DNA of 7,987 nt from Alphaproteobacteria bacterium (GTDB lineage: Bacteria; Pseudomonadota; Alphaproteobacteria; CAAGCB01; CAG-977). The notes beneath the pieces are model-generated. The model searched no databases, had not been told where the DNA came from, and saw only the letters and a list, made by a program, of their open reading frames with translations. This document shows positions 6,626-7,987 of this stretch, one piece after another. The translations under genes and the position numbers were made by a program. Every line of letters starts with the position of its first letter. Position 1 is the first letter of the stretch. The DNA is taken from positions 1-7,987 of the forward strand of contig JAJXEL010000101.1 of NCBI GenBank assembly GCA_021639925.1, read 5' to 3'.

Positions 6626-7492
6626 TTATTTTTCCTGTTTGTTTTTATCCAGTTCACGGTGGGTTAAAGTTACAATACACTTTTTTTGATCCAAAAGCCA
6701 TTTATAAAGTTGTTCCGCGATATAAACAGAGCGGTGTTTCCCGCCCGTACAGCCGACGGCGATTGTCAGCCGGGTTTTGCCTTCCTGTTCGAACCGGGGC
6801 AGCAGAGGGGCGATAAAGTCTTTTAATCTGTTGAAAAAAGAAGAATAATCCGGGTCTTGTTCGATATAAGCGCCGACTTCGGGAGTCTTCCCGGTTAAAG
6901 GGCGCAGGTCGGGGTCATAATGCGGGTTGCGCAAAAAACGCACGTCAAAAACCAAATCGGCTTCGCGCGGCAGGCCTTCGCGGTAGGAAAAAGACATGAC
7001 GGACACAACGATTTTTTCCGCCGCGCCGGTATCAAATTCTGCCCGGACGACCGAACGCAGCTGGGAAATTTTCATGTCTGTCGTATCAATGACGATATCC
7101 GATTTTTGCCGCAGCGGCGCCATTAATTCACGTTCCAAAACGATGCCGTCGCTAAGCTTTTTGTTTTTGGCCAGCGGGTGCGACCGTCTGGTTTCGGTAA
7201 AACGGCGCAGCAGTTTTTCATCGTCGCAGTCCAGAAAAATGATTTTTTCGGCAATGTCTTTGTCTTTTTTGATTTCCGCGCACAAAAGGCATAATTTTTC
7301 ACAGTCAAAATCCCGTGTTCTGGCGTCTACGCCCAAAGCGACGGAAGAATCCCGCGCCGTTCCCGATATGACCTGCGGCAAAACGGACAAAGGCAGATTG
7401 TCGATGACTTCAAATCCCAAATCTTCCAGTATTTTTAAAACGCTTGATTTCCCCGCGCCGGACAGGCCGCTGACAATGACGATCCGTTTCAT
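6626..7492 (-). CDS. rapZ: RapZ/YvcJ family nucleotide-binding protein
   Basis: This cytoplasmic P-loop protein belongs to the RapZ (YhbJ/YvcJ) family. In E. coli RapZ binds small RNAs and guides RNase E to GlmZ, controlling glucosamine-6-phosphate synthase. The 288 residues match the usual length. Walker A is GLSGAGKS at residues 9-16, followed by the family's FEVIDNLP at 27-34. A Walker-B-like IIFLDCDDE lies near 84-92, ETRRSHPL near 100-107, and the C-terminal domain has SFSYREGLPREADLVFDVRF near 167-186 and GCTGGKHRS near 247-255. The ATG overlaps the hprK TGA by 4 bases (ATGA), and AAGGA lies about 10 bases upstream. Whether this organism has a GlmZ-like RNA cannot be seen. Its place between hprK and EIIA supports a role linked to PTS signalling. 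Confidence 0.96.
   Translation of the reverse strand: MKRIVIVSGLSGAGKSSVLKILEDLGFEVIDNLPLSVLPQVISGTARDSSVALGVDARTRDFDCEKLCLLCAEIKKDKDIAEKIIFLDCDDEKLLRRFTETRRSHPLAKNKKLSDGIVLERELMAPLRQKSDIVIDTTDMKISQLRSVVRAEFDTGAAEKIVVSVMSFSYREGLPREADLVFDVRFLRNPHYDPDLRPLTGKTPEVGAYIEQDPDYSSFFNRLKDFIAPLLPRFEQEGKTRLTIAVGCTGGKHRSVYIAEQLYKWLLDQKKCIVTLTHRELDKNKQEK
6631..6636 (-). promoter_or_regulatory. Shine-Dalgarno that decides the EIIA start
   Basis: On the minus strand AGGAAA lies within the last codons of rapZ, with its AGGAA core 7 bases before ATG 6624. The alternative ATG at 6657 has no comparable site, so the shorter protein is preferred. Confidence 0.65.
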
Positions 7493-7923
7493 GTGATTAT
7501 TTTCCTTTTTTGTTTCTGAATTAACAGAAGCGTTTTGATTTTTATAACGGCGGAAATTGAAAAAGCGTCCAGAAAAAAAACAGGAATTTCAACATCTTCA
7601 ATTAATTCCGTCTGATTTTCAGGCATTCTGTCGATTTGATCGCAAGACTGCAAGCTCAACTTTAGGCTGATTTCCGTTTCGCCGGCGCAAGGCGTTTCAA
7701 CAATTCCGATCCCTCTGATTTCCAGCATTCCTTTGATGGAATCGGGCGCGCGGGCCGTTAATTTCCCGTTCCTGTTTTCAACGACGGTTTGATCGTCGGC
7801 GATAAATTTCGCACCTGCGTCAATCAGCCGCAGACATAAATCGGATTTGCCCGATCCCGGCCGGCCGCAGATCAGCAGGCCGGATCCCATAAATTCGACG
7901 CAGGAAGCATGAATGGACGTCAT
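7489..7923 (-). CDS. hprK: HPr kinase/phosphorylase, short alphaproteobacterial form
   Basis: HprK phosphorylates HPr on its regulatory serine and can remove that phosphate. The 144 residues cover only the C-terminal catalytic domain; Firmicute enzymes are about 310 residues with an extra N-terminal domain. Visible motifs are His5, Walker A GRPGSGKS at 20-27, ADD at 42-44, and the HprK signature LEIRGIGIVE at 67-76. The C-terminal EIPVFFLDAFSISAVIKIK replaces the longer Firmicute tail. The short form is normal in Alphaproteobacteria and is not a truncation. AAAGGAA lies 7 bases before the ATG. The start overlaps the TGA of the upstream kinase fragment, and the end overlaps rapZ, both as ATGA, so expression is tightly coupled. 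Its substrate site, Ser51 of HPr, is encoded in the same operon. Confidence 0.94.
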   Translation of the reverse strand: MTSIHASCVEFMGSGLLICGRPGSGKSDLCLRLIDAGAKFIADDQTVVENRNGKLTARAPDSIKGMLEIRGIGIVETPCAGETEISLKLSLQSCDQIDRMPENQTELIEDVEIPVFFLDAFSISAVIKIKTLLLIQKQKRKIIT

Positions 7924-7987
7924 TCTATTTTTCCTTTAAACGGCGGCAGCAAAATAACGAATGAAGCCCCCAGGATTTTTCCGTTTT
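7920..7987 (-). CDS. 3' end of a sensor histidine kinase (partial, ChvG/ExoS-type by context)
   Basis: Only the last 21 codons are in the window. The minus-strand frame ending in TGA at 7922-7920 reads ...GKILGASFVILLPP and then a short basic tail. A Gly-Ala-Ser-Phe-x-Ile-x-Leu-Pro ending is typical of the final strand of the HATPase domain of histidine kinases (commonly GARFTVRLP). The TGA overlaps the hprK ATG as ATGA, the same junction seen at hprK/rapZ. In many Alphaproteobacteria the gene directly upstream of hprK is the ChvG/ExoS-type kinase partnered with ChvI, which supports this reading. The other two minus-strand frames also reach stops here (TAG at 7925-7927 and a TAA near 7936), but their peptides resemble nothing. 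The kinase call is moderately sure; the ChvG identity rests on context. Confidence 0.65.
   Translation of the reverse strand, partial: NGKILGASFVILLPPFKGKIE

Noticed and set aside
6996..7496. Plus-strand open frame opposite rapZ
   Set aside because: It lies fully within rapZ on the other strand. The peptide is Ser/Arg-rich with no domain, and rapZ has all family motifs.
7489..7923. hprK considered as a truncated pseudogene because it is half the Firmicute length
   Set aside because: Walker A, His5 and the HprK signature are intact, it has a good ribosome-binding site, and the short form is normal in Alphaproteobacteria.

Overview
The window most likely comes from an alphaproteobacterium of moderate GC content. 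The strongest evidence is a minus-strand run consisting of a histidine-kinase tail, a short HprK, RapZ, a mannose-family EIIA, HPr and Enzyme I. In that class a regulatory, transport-free PTS typically sits just downstream of a ChvG/ExoS-type sensor kinase. The 144-residue, kinase-domain-only HprK is also the alphaproteobacterial form. An uncultured or host-associated lineage is possible, but the sequence does not settle this.

Layout. Positions 1-54 are a short AT-rich edge with no assignable gene. Positions 55-3233 (+) form one tight operon: phoH-like ATPase, ybeY (rRNA maturation endoribonuclease), lnt (apolipoprotein N-acyltransferase) and a 49-codon lipoprotein gene whose ATG overlaps the lnt stop codon. 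Positions 3234-7987 (-) form a second, convergent operon. In transcription order it holds the 3' end of a sensor histidine kinase, hprK, rapZ, the EIIA gene, ptsH (HPr), ptsP/ptsI (Enzyme I) and a membrane-anchored ankyrin-repeat protein. The two operons meet stop codon to stop codon at 3233/3234 with no intergenic base. No gene-free stretch exceeds 60 bases, and I saw no tRNA, rRNA, CRISPR array or insertion sequence.

How the genes work together. The plus-strand operon combines RNA/ribosome maturation (PhoH, YbeY) with lipoprotein maturation (Lnt), followed by a likely Lnt substrate. The minus-strand operon encodes a complete phosphorelay from PEP to EI (His221) to HPr (His20) to EIIA (His9). 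It also encodes HprK, which can phosphorylate HPr on Ser51, and RapZ, a P-loop regulatory ATPase. There is no EIIB or EIIC, so the relay is presumably regulatory and may report to the upstream two-component kinase. The least explained parts are the two operon-terminal genes: the coupled mini-lipoprotein after lnt, and the ankyrin protein built of six exact 34-residue repeats attached one base after Enzyme I. The CBS-domain corC-type gene that commonly lies between ybeY and lnt is missing.
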